From: Pseudomonas sp. CFBP 13711
GTDB taxonomy: Bacteria; Pseudomonadota; Gammaproteobacteria; Pseudomonadales; Pseudomonadaceae
Length of the DNA: 64,000 nt
Direction: 5' to 3'
Assembly (NCBI RefSeq): GCF_014842265.1
Contig: NZ_JACYVI010000019.1
Coordinates: 1 to 64,000, forward strand
Shown here: positions 8,105 through 16,672 of the stretch, piece after piece
Numbering within the stretch: the stretch's first letter is position 1
Layout: each line of letters opens with the position of its first letter
Program-made: the position numbers and the translations under genes
The notes under the pieces: model-generated
Databases searched by the model: none
The model's input: the letters and a program-made list of their open reading frames with translations, nothing else
Told to the model about the DNA's origin: nothing

Positions 8105-9013
8105 TCAGACGTCCAGTTCTTTCATGCGGTGGTAGAGCGTGCGACGGGGGATGTCGAGCTCCTGACTCACCGCTTCGACGCTGTTGTTGTGGCGCTTGAG
8201 CGCCGCCTGAATCAGTGCTTTTTCGATCACCCGCAACTGCGATTTCAGGCCCGATGACTCGCCGTCCTCACCGGACTCGCCGCCCAGCAGCGGAAAGCCC
8301 ATGACGTGACGCTTGGCCGCTGATTTCAGTTCGCGGATGTTGCCCGGCCAGTCATGGTTGAGCAGGACGTGACGCAGCACGCCGGTGGTCTCGGGCACCG
8401 GAATACCCGACTCCTGCGCCGCCGCCTCAGCGAAGCGGGTGAACAGCGGAAGGATACGGGCGCGCTGTTCGCGCAGGGGCGCCAGCGTGACGGTCAGGAC
8501 GTTCAGGCGGAAATACAGATCCCGGCGAAAACGACCCTGCTCGACCATTTCGTCGAGGGAGCGCTGAGCCGAGGCAATGACGCAGACATCCAGAGCGATG
8601 GGTGTCGTCGAGCCGAGCCGCTCGACCGAGCGCGTTTCCAGCACCCGCAGGAGTTTGGCTTGCAGGCTCAGGGGCATGCTGTCGATCTCGTCCAGGTACA
8701 AGGTGCCGCCCTGGGCCGCTTCGATGTAGCCGACTCGCGCCTTGTCCGCGCCGGTGTAGGCGCCACTGACCACGCCGAACAATTCGCTCTCGGCCAGGGA
8801 TTCCGGAATGGCGGCGCAGTTCATCGCGACCAGCCGGCCCTTGCGTCCGGACAGCGTGTGGATCCGGCTGGCGACGGTGTCCTTGCCGGTGCCGGTTTCC
8901 CCTGACAGCAGCAGGTCGATCCCCAACTGACCGAGACTTCGGGCCACCACGCGCAGGTTCGGCACCTGATGGTCGTCCTCCAGTTGCTCATCGAATAACT
9001 CGTACACACTCAT
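8105..9013 (-). CDS. hrpS: HrpS, sigma-54 enhancer-binding activator of hrpL
   Basis: A 302-residue AAA+ enhancer-binding protein without a receiver domain. Seen are Walker A GETGTGKD, the sigma-54 contact loop in the form GAYTGA, Walker B (LYLDEID) and a C-terminal Fis-type helix-turn-helix (SVEAVSQELDIPRRTLYHRM). HrpS forms hetero-hexamers with HrpR and drives sigma-54 transcription of hrpL; HrpV inhibits it. The start at 9013 is chosen because AGAGG precedes it, although the frame extends to 9079. It is separated from hrpR by 215 bases that contain a REPIN. Confidence 0.95.
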   Translation of the reverse strand: MSVYELFDEQLEDDHQVPNLRVVARSLGQLGIDLLLSGETGTGKDTVASRIHTLSGRKGRLVAMNCAAIPESLAESELFGVVSGAYTGADKARVGYIEAAQGGTLYLDEIDSMPLSLQAKLLRVLETRSVERLGSTTPIALDVCVIASAQRSLDEMVEQGRFRRDLYFRLNVLTVTLAPLREQRARILPLFTRFAEAAAQESGIPVPETTGVLRHVLLNHDWPGNIRELKSAAKRHVMGFPLLGGESGEDGESSGLKSQLRVIEKALIQAALKRHNNSVEAVSQELDIPRRTLYHRMKELDV

Positions 9014-9139
9014 CCACGACCTCTGGTATTTCAGGGTTACGCGACATTGGCTGCGCGAGATTGGCTGCGAGGCGTCCATTGCGAAACAGCGCGCCTGGTG
9101 CGGCAGGTATGTGTGGGACTCTGGGCAGGACTCGCTTTC

Positions 9140-9232
9140 GTGGGACCGGCGTTAGCCGGGAAGGCGTCAGGCTCTACACCACACGATTGATACGGAACAC
9201 ACTGGCCTCTTCCCGCCTGAAACCGGTCCTAC
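9140..9232. repeat. REPIN between hrpR and hrpS
   Basis: A GTGGGACCGGCGTTAGCCGG unit at about 9140-9159 and an inverted, slightly diverged partner at about 9204-9232 form a REP doublet. The right unit overlaps the end of hrpR: the TAG stop at 9229-9231 lies inside the repeat. The doublet sits in the middle of what is one hrpRS transcript in P. syringae. Confidence 0.75.
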
Positions 9233-10170
9233 GAAATCGCCGCTTCTTCCGCATCGTTCATGCCCAACTCTTTCATCCGGTGATACAACGTGCGCCGGGG
9301 AATTTCGAGCTCCTGCACCACGGCTTCCAGGCTGTGCTTGTGGCGCTTGAGCGCGTCTTCGATGAGCATTCTTTCGATGACACGCAGCTGGGTCTTCAGG
9401 CCGGTTTCCAGATCGCGATCCGGAGGCGCATCGCCGCCCAGCAGCGGGAAGCCCAGCACGAAACGCTTGGCGGCAGACTTCAGTTCGCGAATGTTGCCGG
9501 GCCATGAATGGCTGAGCAGCAGTTGTACCAGGCGGTTGTCCAGCTCGGGGACCGGGCAGCCGAAATCGGCGGCGACTTCCTGGGTGAACTGGTCGAACAA
9601 CGGCAGGATCTGTTCGCGACGCTTGCGCAAGGCTGGCATTTGAATGGTCAGCACATTGAGCCGAAAAAACAGGTCGCGACGAAAAAGCCCTTGTTCCACG
9701 AGTTCATCCAGAGGGCGCTGCGCCGACGCGACGACCCGAAGGTCCACCGGAATGAAGTCGGTCGAGCCCAATCGCTCGATGCCCCGGGTTTCCAGAATCC
9801 GCAGCAGCTTGGCCTGCAGGCTCAGCGGCATGCTGTCGATCTCGTCCAGGTACAGCGTGCCGCCGCAGGCCGCTTCGATGTACCCCTCCCGGGACCGGCT
9901 GACACCGGTATAGGCGCCATTCACAACACCGAACAACTGACTTTCCGCCAGCGATTCCGGAATGGCGGCGCAGTTCATACCGATGAAAGAACCTGTCCGA
10001 CCGGACAAGTCATGAATACGTTTGGCCAGCGTGTCTTTGCCTGTTCCAGTCTCCCCGCAGAGCAGCAAATCCATACTCAGGTTGGCGGTATTCAATGCTA
10101 TCTGCTGGATATCCAGCGCCACATTTTCAGGCTGACACGAACAGTCGCTTACATCGATTTCTTCTTTCAT
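9229..10170 (-). CDS. hrpR: HrpR, sigma-54 enhancer-binding activator of hrpL
   Basis: A 313-residue paralogue of HrpS with the same layout: Walker A GETGTGKD, GAYTG loop, LYLDEID Walker B, and a Fis-type DNA-binding tail (SLEAVVQELEIPRRTLYHRM). There is no receiver domain. HrpR is needed together with HrpS for hrpL activation and is the usual target of Lon degradation. The ATG at 10168-10170 has GAGAGG at good spacing; an upstream extension to 10230 is unlikely. The last residues and stop codon come from a REP sequence, so the C-terminus may be slightly altered from the ancestral form. Confidence 0.95.
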   Translation of the reverse strand: MKEEIDVSDCSCQPENVALDIQQIALNTANLSMDLLLCGETGTGKDTLAKRIHDLSGRTGSFIGMNCAAIPESLAESQLFGVVNGAYTGVSRSREGYIEAACGGTLYLDEIDSMPLSLQAKLLRILETRGIERLGSTDFIPVDLRVVASAQRPLDELVEQGLFRRDLFFRLNVLTIQMPALRKRREQILPLFDQFTQEVAADFGCPVPELDNRLVQLLLSHSWPGNIRELKSAAKRFVLGFPLLGGDAPPDRDLETGLKTQLRVIERMLIEDALKRHKHSLEAVVQELEIPRRTLYHRMKELGMNDAEEAAIS

Positions 10171-11025
10171 CGATACCTCTCGTAGTGGGAGCAAGCGATT
10201 TATTAATACCACGCATTTCAAAGGCAGCAATAATTAAATTTAGTTCCCCAACGTCGTGAGACATACTTCACACCGCCAACGTGATAGCACTTTGACTTTA
10301 TTGACGGAGTTAACTAATTATCTGCAAAACATTCAAACGGCTATTTAAAATCTTCCGGTGCCCCCGACTGGACAATGAGTCATTGGGGGCGTCCAAGGGC
10401 ACGGCCGGCCTGGCGCCTGCATCACAATAGCTTAACAATCATCGGGTTATGCTCTGCCATGGTGCATTTCATCCCGCCCTGCACGATCGATCCTCCCTCT
10501 GCGTAACCGTTAACCATCGAACGCTCTTATTAATGCCGCGTACGACTCGCTAACATTCATCGAGCCTGCCTCACCGACGACTATTAACTACCCGCCCGCG
10601 CCTGACATTAATCAGAACTAAATGCCTTGTTGCACTTATGAACTGTCGGCCCCGAGAACTTATATAACTCTCTGCGAACTTTATAAGTTGTTTAACAACT
10701 TGCGTATTGCTTGCTAGTTCTCAGGACCATTAGTTTAACTACGTTCGGAAATCCGACTGCTCCAACTCGGTTTTCCGAACACGCTTTACTGTACTCCCGC
10801 GTATAGGTCTAAACCCCTTGAATTTAGAGGGTCGGGCATGGCGGTCATTTTATTTTCGACTATTAAATGCAAAGCAAAGGTTTGCGCATCAGTGCTGATT
10901 CGATAATGGGATCCAACTATTCATTGCCGTTGAGTACGACTTGTCCGGCACCGCTCACCGGACCTGAGCACTCATCAACCTATGGCAGTGGATGTTTCTA
11001 ATTGTGTCTTCGGAGGCGACTGGCC
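10171..11025. other. long non-coding region upstream of hrpR
   Basis: There is no convincing gene in about 850 bases, and the base composition is visibly more AT-rich than the flanking genes. It holds several TTAAC/TTATA tracts, a strong hairpin (10743-10780) and probably the hrpRS promoter with a long leader. In P. syringae this stretch separates divergent regulation of hrpR from hrpH. I see no hrp box in it. Confidence 0.5.
10743..10780. promoter_or_regulatory. 14-bp hairpin upstream of hrpR
   Basis: GTTCGGAAATCCGA at 10743-10756 pairs with TCGGTTTTCCGAAC at 10767-10780 with a single mismatch across a 10-base loop. No T-run follows on either strand, so it is not an obvious terminator. It could be an operator, an mRNA leader structure or part of a small RNA. 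Confidence 0.5.
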
Positions 11026-11097
11026 ATGATGTATCGGCGTTTTTACAACGCGTCTGAAAAGTTCGGTGAAATTTTTGTTAATTGGTTCTATGAATAA
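11026..11097 (+). CDS. possible 23-residue small protein
   Basis: ATG at 11026 follows GGAGG at a good distance (11012-11016) and opens a 23-codon frame ending TAA at 11095-11097. The peptide begins MMYRRFYN and is rich in aromatic residues (four Phe, three Tyr, one Trp). It lies alone between the hrpR leader and the end of hrpH, in the opposite direction. I do not recognise it. The ribosome site is the only positive evidence. Confidence 0.3.
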   Translation: MMYRRFYNASEKFGEIFVNWFYE

Positions 11098-11231
11098 GTC
11101 TGACCCGGCTCATCCGGGGCGATCGGGATGTGAAAAGCACACGGCCGGATTGTGTCCGTGCCGACACACGACGAGCCCATTGCTGCCAAAAGTGGGCCCG
11201 AAGCGGACAAATTGGTGACTGGAGTGTCGCT

Positions 11232-12320
11232 TCAGGGACGCACAATCCCCGCTGACGCCGTGGCAGTGGTCACCGCCAGTGCCTCGTTACCGGGCATGAC
11301 GTCGTCGGTCATTTTGCCGAGGGTGGCAGAAAGCTGCTCGAACTGGTCGCGAGGCACGAGCACGCGGGAGGGCCCGTCGGCGGTTTTTTTGCGAAGAAAC
11401 GCCGGATTGAGGTTCAACAACACCGAGCGATCAATGCCGGCACTGGCGGCGAGGCGCTCCAGATCCACCGGCCGCGCCAGCTCCAGCACCGTGAAATACG
11501 GCGCGTTGGCCACCGGGCTGAGCTTCACGCCATAGGTCTCGGGTTCGCGCACCAGCATCGACAACGCCAGCAGTCGCGGCACGTAATCCTGGGTTTCCTT
11601 TGGCAGGCTCAGGTGCCAGTAATCGGTAGGCAGGCCTCGGCGCTGATTCGCGTCGATGGCCCGGCTCACCGTGCCCTCCCCTGCGTTATAGGCCGCCATC
11701 GCCAACAGCCAGTCGCCGCCGAACTGGGTGTGCAGGCGCGTCAGGTAATCCATCGCCGCTTTGCTGGACGCCACGACGTCCCGCCGGCCGTCATACCAGG
11801 CGGTCTGGCGCAGGTTGAAATCGCGCCCGGTGGCCGCCATGAACTGCCACAGGCCGGCCGCGTCACGGATCGAATTGGCTTTGGGGTTGTAGGCACTCTC
11901 GATGATCGGCAACAAGGCCAGCTCGGCCGGCATCGCCCGCTGGTCGAGGGTTTCGACGATGAAATGCAAATATGGGCTGGCCCGCTGACTGGCATTGCGG
12001 ATGAAGCCTGCGTTGCCCAGCAGCCAGTCGCGCTGCCGCACGATGCGTTCGTTGACGCCGTTGTCGTCGGCCAGGCGAAAATCCTGTCCCATCCGTTGCC
12101 AGATATCACTGCCGTCGTAGGGTTGCGTCGACCGCGAATAAGCCACCGGCTCTTCGCTGCGATGGAGCCCTGCCACCAGGCGCGGCGTGCGTTCGGTGCT
12201 CGCCTCGGGCGGGCCGTAAGACTGGCAACCGGCACACAACATCGCAACAGTCAGTGAAGCGAGGCGCATCGGTCGAACGACACGCAAAGCGCCCGAATAC
12301 AGGCGGAAGGCAGGCGGCAT
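11232..12320 (-). CDS. hrpH: HrpH-like lytic transglycosylase (MltD type)
   Basis: A 362-residue protein with an N-terminal hydrophobic segment ending in a cysteine (LCAGC), an SLT transglycosylase domain (about 120-260) with the catalytic ES pair in PIIESAYNP, the GLWQFM and AMAAYNAGEG motifs, and a LysM-like tail. Such enzymes cleave peptidoglycan to let the secretion apparatus through. P. syringae has hrpH in this position next to hrpR, HrpL-controlled, and a hrp box lies upstream here too. The start at 12320 has AGGA upstream; Met18 (12269) is an alternative that begins closer to the signal sequence. The usual avrE, hopM1 and hopAA1 genes are absent beyond it. Confidence 0.85.
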   Translation of the reverse strand: MPPAFRLYSGALRVVRPMRLASLTVAMLCAGCQSYGPPEASTERTPRLVAGLHRSEEPVAYSRSTQPYDGSDIWQRMGQDFRLADDNGVNERIVRQRDWLLGNAGFIRNASQRASPYLHFIVETLDQRAMPAELALLPIIESAYNPKANSIRDAAGLWQFMAATGRDFNLRQTAWYDGRRDVVASSKAAMDYLTRLHTQFGGDWLLAMAAYNAGEGTVSRAIDANQRRGLPTDYWHLSLPKETQDYVPRLLALSMLVREPETYGVKLSPVANAPYFTVLELARPVDLERLAASAGIDRSVLLNLNPAFLRKKTADGPSRVLVPRDQFEQLSATLGKMTDDVMPGNEALAVTTATASAGIVRP

Positions 12321-12346
12321 CGGAGGTCATCCTGAGAGGTTTATGC

Positions 12347-12374
12347 TGTGTGGCACGGGCGCTTGAATGGTTCC
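12347..12374 (-). promoter_or_regulatory. hrp box (HrpL promoter) of hrpH
   Basis: Minus-strand GGAACC, 15 bases, then CCACACA matches the HrpL consensus. It is 27 bases upstream of the hrpH start at 12320 and 58 bases after the umuD-like stop codon. It shows that the transglycosylase belongs to the Hrp regulon. Confidence 0.9.
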
Positions 12375-12431
12375 AATACGCCCGTGCTGTCACCCCCTCC
12401 TCCGCGCCTCCTTATATAGAAAGCCTCTGAA

Positions 12432-12872
12432 TCACGAATGCATCACCTTGTCGTGATCGCGAACGCTGTATTTCACCACGCCCCAGATCAGCAACTCGTC
12501 GCCTTCCATGACATAGCGCGGCGGGTATTTGCTGTTCTCGGACTTGAGGATGACCTCGTTACCCCGCATGTGCAGGCGCTTGCAGACTGGCTCGGTATTC
12601 AAGGCGGCGATGACAATGTCGCCGTGCTCGGCATACAGGCTGCGGTCGACGATCACCAGATCGCCGCAATAGATGCCCGCGCCCTGCATGCTGTCGCCCT
12701 CTATTTTCACGAGATAGACATGGGGCGCGCGGATGTCGAACAGCTCGTCCAGCGAGATGTGCCGCTCGATGTGATCGGCCGCCGGCGAAGGAAAACCTGC
12801 GGGCACTTGAAAGGCATAAAGGGGAAACCGCTCGCCCGCCGCCGATAACCGGCCAAGGATGGTGACACTCAT
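12432..12872 (-). CDS. umuD: UmuD-like SOS mutagenesis protein, without umuC
   Basis: A 146-residue S24-type self-cleaving protein. It has the catalytic serine in EGDSM and the lysine in PVCKRL, with the AAG-like cleavage region replaced by GFPSPAAD near residues 26-33. UmuD' normally partners UmuC in DNA polymerase V; no umuC follows here, the next gene being hrpH. A LexA box (12896-12911) lies 24 bases upstream and is shared with the divergent yedK-like gene. It could act with an imported or distant polymerase, or control another SOS function. Confidence 0.85.
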   Translation of the reverse strand: MSVTILGRLSAAGERFPLYAFQVPAGFPSPAADHIERHISLDELFDIRAPHVYLVKIEGDSMQGAGIYCGDLVIVDRSLYAEHGDIVIAALNTEPVCKRLHMRGNEVILKSENSKYPPRYVMEGDELLIWGVVKYSVRDHDKVMHS

Positions 12873-12895
12873 GGGACTGACCTTGTGTTTGTTAA

Positions 12896-12911
12896 CTGTA
12901 CGTATATACAG
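12896..12911. promoter_or_regulatory. LexA (SOS) box shared by two divergent genes
   Basis: CTGTACGTATATACAG fits CTGT-N8-ACAG. It lies between umuD-like (starting 12872, minus) and yedK-like (starting 12971, plus), so one operator probably serves both promoters. A close copy (CTGTACGCATATACAG) stands at 25931-25946. Confidence 0.92.
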
Positions 12912-12970
12912 TTAACGTTCTCAGCCGCGTGCGGTCAATCTGGTAAGCAGGAAAATTCGACGGGTGACAT

Positions 12971-13699
12971 ATGTGCGGACGCTACTCGATCTACGAGCCA
13001 ATGGACCATTACCTCAAGACGCTCGCGCCAGAGCAGTTGGTGATCAACGGCTACGATCTCTGGCCCATCGAGCGCTACAACGTGGCGCCGACCACCCGCG
13101 TCGAGATCATCCGCCCGGTGGCTGACGGCCTGAGCGTCGATAAGGTGCGCTGGGGCTGGTCGCCCTACTGGGCCAAAGGCAAACGGCCCGACCCGATCAA
13201 TGCGCGGGTCGAAACGGTGATGACCGGGAAGTTTTTCAAGGATCTGTGGCCGAACGGTCGCGCCCTGGCCCCGGCGAACGGCTGGTTTGAATGGGTCAAA
13301 GACCCCAACGATGCGAAGCGCAAGCAGCCGTACTTCATTCATCTGAAAGACCAGGGACCGATGTACTTCGCCGCATTGGGCCAAGTCAGGCCCGGCCTGG
13401 AGCCGGACGAACGCGACGGCTTCGTCATCATCACCGCCGCCAGCGATGCCGGCATGCTCGACATCCACGATCGCCGCCCGCTGGTGCTGACGCCCGAGCT
13501 CGCCCGGGAATGGGTCGACCCGCAGACGCCGGCGTCACGGCTTGCGCAAATCGCCCAGGAAGGCTGCCGGCCGGTCAGCGATTTCCACTGGCATGCCGTG
13601 GGCAAGGAGGTCGGTAACGTGCGCAACGAAGGCGCGAAGCTGATCGAGCCCTTGGCCGGGCTCGATTTGCTGACGGAGGATCAGGACAAGGACGTCTGA
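12971..13699 (+). CDS. yedK: SRAP/HMCES family protein YedK, abasic-site shield
   Basis: A 242-residue SOS response-associated peptidase family protein. Cys2 (MCGRYS) forms the thiazolidine bond to abasic sites in single-stranded DNA; the conserved Asn lies in RYNVAPT and the catalytic Glu and His in NARVET and DIHDRRPLVL. It protects abasic sites at stalled forks and can reverse its own link. The start is fixed by Cys2. It is transcribed from the shared LexA box, which fits its known SOS association. The sequence is intact. Confidence 0.95.
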   Translation: MCGRYSIYEPMDHYLKTLAPEQLVINGYDLWPIERYNVAPTTRVEIIRPVADGLSVDKVRWGWSPYWAKGKRPDPINARVETVMTGKFFKDLWPNGRALAPANGWFEWVKDPNDAKRKQPYFIHLKDQGPMYFAALGQVRPGLEPDERDGFVIITAASDAGMLDIHDRRPLVLTPELAREWVDPQTPASRLAQIAQEGCRPVSDFHWHAVGKEVGNVRNEGAKLIEPLAGLDLLTEDQDKDV

Positions 13700-13744
13700 T
13701 CGCAGTGCGTTGCGATCAAACGATGTGCCGGGTGCGGCGAGTGA

Positions 13745-15967
13745 TCAGAGCGTCCACTTCACCGAGAACATCAGGTTGCGCGGATCGCCGTAGACGCCGG
13801 TGCCCGAGTTCGTCGGGATGCCCTGCCAGTAGCGAGTATCGAACAGGTTATTGACGTTGACCCGGCCGTCCCAGTGCTCGTTCAGCTTGTAACCGGCCAT
13901 CAGGCCGACGATGCCGTAAGCGTCCTGATCCGCCTGGCCGTCGCCGACGCGATTGAAGGTCTTGCTCTGGGCCAGCACGTCCGCGCCCACTCGCCATTTG
14001 TGCAGCTCGCCCGGCAAGGTGTAGCTGGTCGCGGCTTTGAACAGGTGCTTCGGCTGCTCGGGGGCGAACAATTTGCCTTCGTTGCTTTTGGTACCGTCTT
14101 CGACAAACTGGCTCAGCACGTAGGTGTAGGACGCCGAGAACTGCCAGTCCGGCGTCAGCGCGCCGCTCAACTCGGTGTCGATCCCGCGGCTGCGCACCTT
14201 GCCCGCTGCGCCGTAGCAGCTGGAAGCCGGAAAGCTCGGGCAATTGGTGGAATTCTGGTCCTGCAGCAGATAGGCGCGGTTTTCCTGCTCCATCTCAAAC
14301 AGCGCCACCGATGCATTCAGCGCGCCGTCGAAGTATTCGCCCTTCAGGCCGATCTCGTAGTTCTTGCCGGTCATGGGCTTCAACACCGAGCGCGAGGAAT
14401 CCACTTCGGTCTGCGGCTTGAAGATTTCGGTGTAGCTGGCGTAGGCCGAGTACGTGTCGTTCAGGTCATAAATGACGCCAGCATACGGCGTGACTTCGCG
14501 CACCACCTTGTAATCGCCACTGCCGACGCGGTTGTCGAAGTCATACCAACTGACGCGGCTGCCAAGGATGACGTGCAGCGGGTCGATGGGGTTCAGGCGC
14601 GCCACGGCGTACACGCCTTCTTCGGTGGCGGCGTTGCGGGTTTCGTACAGGCTGGTGTCGACGTCAGGTTTGATCACTGAGTGGGTCGGGTTGTAGAGAT
14701 CAATCGGCGTGCCGTCGGTCCAGCCGCCCCACTGGTGAAACTTCTCTTGCCGATGGCTCACGCCCACGACCAGTTCATGCTCGCGACCGAACATCTGAAA
14801 CGGCCCGCTGAGGGACGCGTCAAGGTTGGTCTGGTCGTCGTCGTCGCGGTACTTGCCGTGGTACTGCTGAAAGCCCAGACCGTCGTAGTTGCCGACGTAG
14901 CTGGAAAACGTGTCCGCCTCGGCCCAGATCTTCTGCCCCGCCAGCTTGGCCGACCAGCCGTTGTCGAAGCGGTGCGTGACGTCGGTGAAGAACATGATGT
15001 TGTCTTTGTTCCAGTACGACCAGTCGTTGCTGAGGAATGTCGAGCGCTTGAGGTGCAGGTCTTCGCCGTTCGGACCGCTGGGCAGACCGCCCCAGTCCGA
15101 GGTGTTGTCATCACGCTGTTTGGACGCGCCGACGGTCCAGGTCGTCGAATCATTCAGGTCTGCTTCGAGGATGCCGTAAAAGGTCTGGCGCTGATTCTTG
15201 CGGATGTCGGAGAAGCTTTTGTCGTCTTCGTACGCTGCGACCACACGGCCGCGAACGGTGCCGGAATCGTTGAGCTTGTTCGACGCATCGACCTCGGTGC
15301 GATACCGGTCCCAACTGCCGGCGCTGGTGGTCACACTGACCTGCGGCACGGCGGTCGGGCGCTTGCGCACCAGGTTCAACGTCGCCGCCGGGCTGCCCGC
15401 GCCGGTCATCAGCCCCGTCGCACCGCGGACCACTTCGACGCGGTCATACATGGCCAGATCCGCGCCGGAAATCACATCCTGGGTGTAAGCGCTGATGCTG
15501 CTCGGCAGCCCGTCGTACATGATGTTGTCGATCTTGAAACCGCGCGCCAGAAACTCCTGACGGTCCGATGCGGTTCGGTGCAACGTCACGCCGGGCGCGT
15601 ATTTCACCACGTCGTTCAGGTCGTTCATGCCCTGATCGTCCATGCGCTGGCGGGTAATCACACTCACCGACTGCGGCGTCTCGCGAATGGACAGCGGCAG
15701 CTTGGTTGCCGTGTTCATGGAACCCGTTGTGTACGAGCCCGAATTCTCCGTGGTCGCTTGCCCCGCGATGCCGTAATCGGCGTTGATGCTCAAGCCTTCC
15801 AGCGCGACCGCGCCCGGTGCCGGGTTGCCGCTGGCACTGCCCGGTTGAGCGGGCGACGTGACCGATGGCTGATCGGCTACATCCTGCTGCGCCGGCGCTG
15901 CGAGGGAATGGCTGGAGAAACCAAGGGCGACGAGTGCCGACAAGGCTGGCAGGGCGGGACGTAGCAT
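13745..15967 (-). CDS. TonB-dependent siderophore receptor, FhuE-like
   Basis: A 740-residue outer-membrane receptor with a signal peptide (cleavage near SLAAP), a plug domain with GSYTTGSMNTATKLPLS and RETPQSVSVITRQRM, and a long beta-barrel. The plug motifs are close to FhuE, the receptor for ferric coprogen and rhodotorulic acid; the true ligand cannot be read from sequence. There is no N-terminal signalling domain, so it is a plain transducer. A Fur-like site (16086-16104) lies about 120 bases upstream. The last residues are KWTL rather than a terminal aromatic. Confidence 0.9.
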   Translation of the reverse strand: MLRPALPALSALVALGFSSHSLAAPAQQDVADQPSVTSPAQPGSASGNPAPGAVALEGLSINADYGIAGQATTENSGSYTTGSMNTATKLPLSIRETPQSVSVITRQRMDDQGMNDLNDVVKYAPGVTLHRTASDRQEFLARGFKIDNIMYDGLPSSISAYTQDVISGADLAMYDRVEVVRGATGLMTGAGSPAATLNLVRKRPTAVPQVSVTTSAGSWDRYRTEVDASNKLNDSGTVRGRVVAAYEDDKSFSDIRKNQRQTFYGILEADLNDSTTWTVGASKQRDDNTSDWGGLPSGPNGEDLHLKRSTFLSNDWSYWNKDNIMFFTDVTHRFDNGWSAKLAGQKIWAEADTFSSYVGNYDGLGFQQYHGKYRDDDDQTNLDASLSGPFQMFGREHELVVGVSHRQEKFHQWGGWTDGTPIDLYNPTHSVIKPDVDTSLYETRNAATEEGVYAVARLNPIDPLHVILGSRVSWYDFDNRVGSGDYKVVREVTPYAGVIYDLNDTYSAYASYTEIFKPQTEVDSSRSVLKPMTGKNYEIGLKGEYFDGALNASVALFEMEQENRAYLLQDQNSTNCPSFPASSCYGAAGKVRSRGIDTELSGALTPDWQFSASYTYVLSQFVEDGTKSNEGKLFAPEQPKHLFKAATSYTLPGELHKWRVGADVLAQSKTFNRVGDGQADQDAYGIVGLMAGYKLNEHWDGRVNVNNLFDTRYWQGIPTNSGTGVYGDPRNLMFSVKWTL

Positions 15968-16085
15968 CGGGTGCTTCCTGGAGAGGACGAAGGCGTGCTG
16001 ATCTGCGGCACGGCACCCTGACGAGGGACGCTCCGCATGGCGAAAAGCTATGAGGACGCGGATCGTAACAACTTTTTTATAAATT

Positions 16086-16104
16086 GGTAATGCAAAGCGT
16101 TATC
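16086..16104. promoter_or_regulatory. possible Fur box upstream of the TonB receptor
   Basis: On the minus strand the 19 bases GATAACGCTTTGCATTACC agree at about 13 positions with the Fur consensus, the ends being best. Its place upstream of a siderophore receptor supports the call; the match alone is moderate. Confidence 0.5.
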
Positions 16105-16296
16105 AGCTGTTAAGGTTTCTGATTCGTCTTGCCACGCATGGTATTTTGAAAGGACTAAAAGGCAGCCAGATGCTCTGTGATTACGGTCGCGCGAGGTTCG
16201 AGACAGGCCGGGAGGGATGCCTACAAAATCTTTTCTAAAGATTTCAGCCGCGCTGCCGACACGCACCTACAAGCCTTTCTACTATAGGGAAATGAG

Positions 16297-16656
16297 ATGG
16301 CGATGGTATTTTGTCGTGGCTGTGCAAAGGAGCTGCATGAAACGGCAGTCACTTGCCCACAATGTGGCGCGAGTCAAATCACCTCAGCAACGCTCCCAAT
16401 CCCCCCTGCAAACGCTGGCTCCCCCTGGATGGCAATCCTTTCGCTCGTGCTCAGTATCGTGTGCACGCTTGCACTCTTTGACGACAGTGAATGGGACACA
16501 GAGACGATTCAGGGCCTGGGCCTGTTCTCTGTCATCGCCCTGATTCTGGGGATCATCACTATCAACACCAAAAGACCGGGCTATGGCATGGCCATCGCCG
16601 GGACTGTGTTATCCGGTGTCTCGCTGCTTATTTTCGTTGGACTGTGTGTTAATTAA
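16297..16656 (+). CDS. zinc-ribbon membrane protein, DUF4190-like
   Basis: A 119-residue protein with an N-terminal zinc ribbon (FCRGCAKEL...CPQCGASQ, two CxxC pairs within residues 6-26), followed by three to four hydrophobic segments (about 44-60, 72-90 and 97-117). It resembles DUF4190-type small membrane proteins. Function is unknown. It is followed 16 bases later by a second gene with nearly the same zinc-ribbon head. Confidence 0.75.
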   Translation: MAMVFCRGCAKELHETAVTCPQCGASQITSATLPIPPANAGSPWMAILSLVLSIVCTLALFDDSEWDTETIQGLGLFSVIALILGIITINTKRPGYGMAIAGTVLSGVSLLIFVGLCVN

Positions 16657-16672
16657 TCAAAGGAAGATTCAA

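Noticed and set aside
11152-11535. A 127-codon plus-strand frame at the end of hrpH
   Set aside because: Mostly the complement of hrpH, with no ribosome site or domain.
16048-16266. A 72-codon frame upstream of the TonB receptor
   Set aside because: No ribosome site, no family likeness, and it runs through the promoter and possible Fur box of the receptor.
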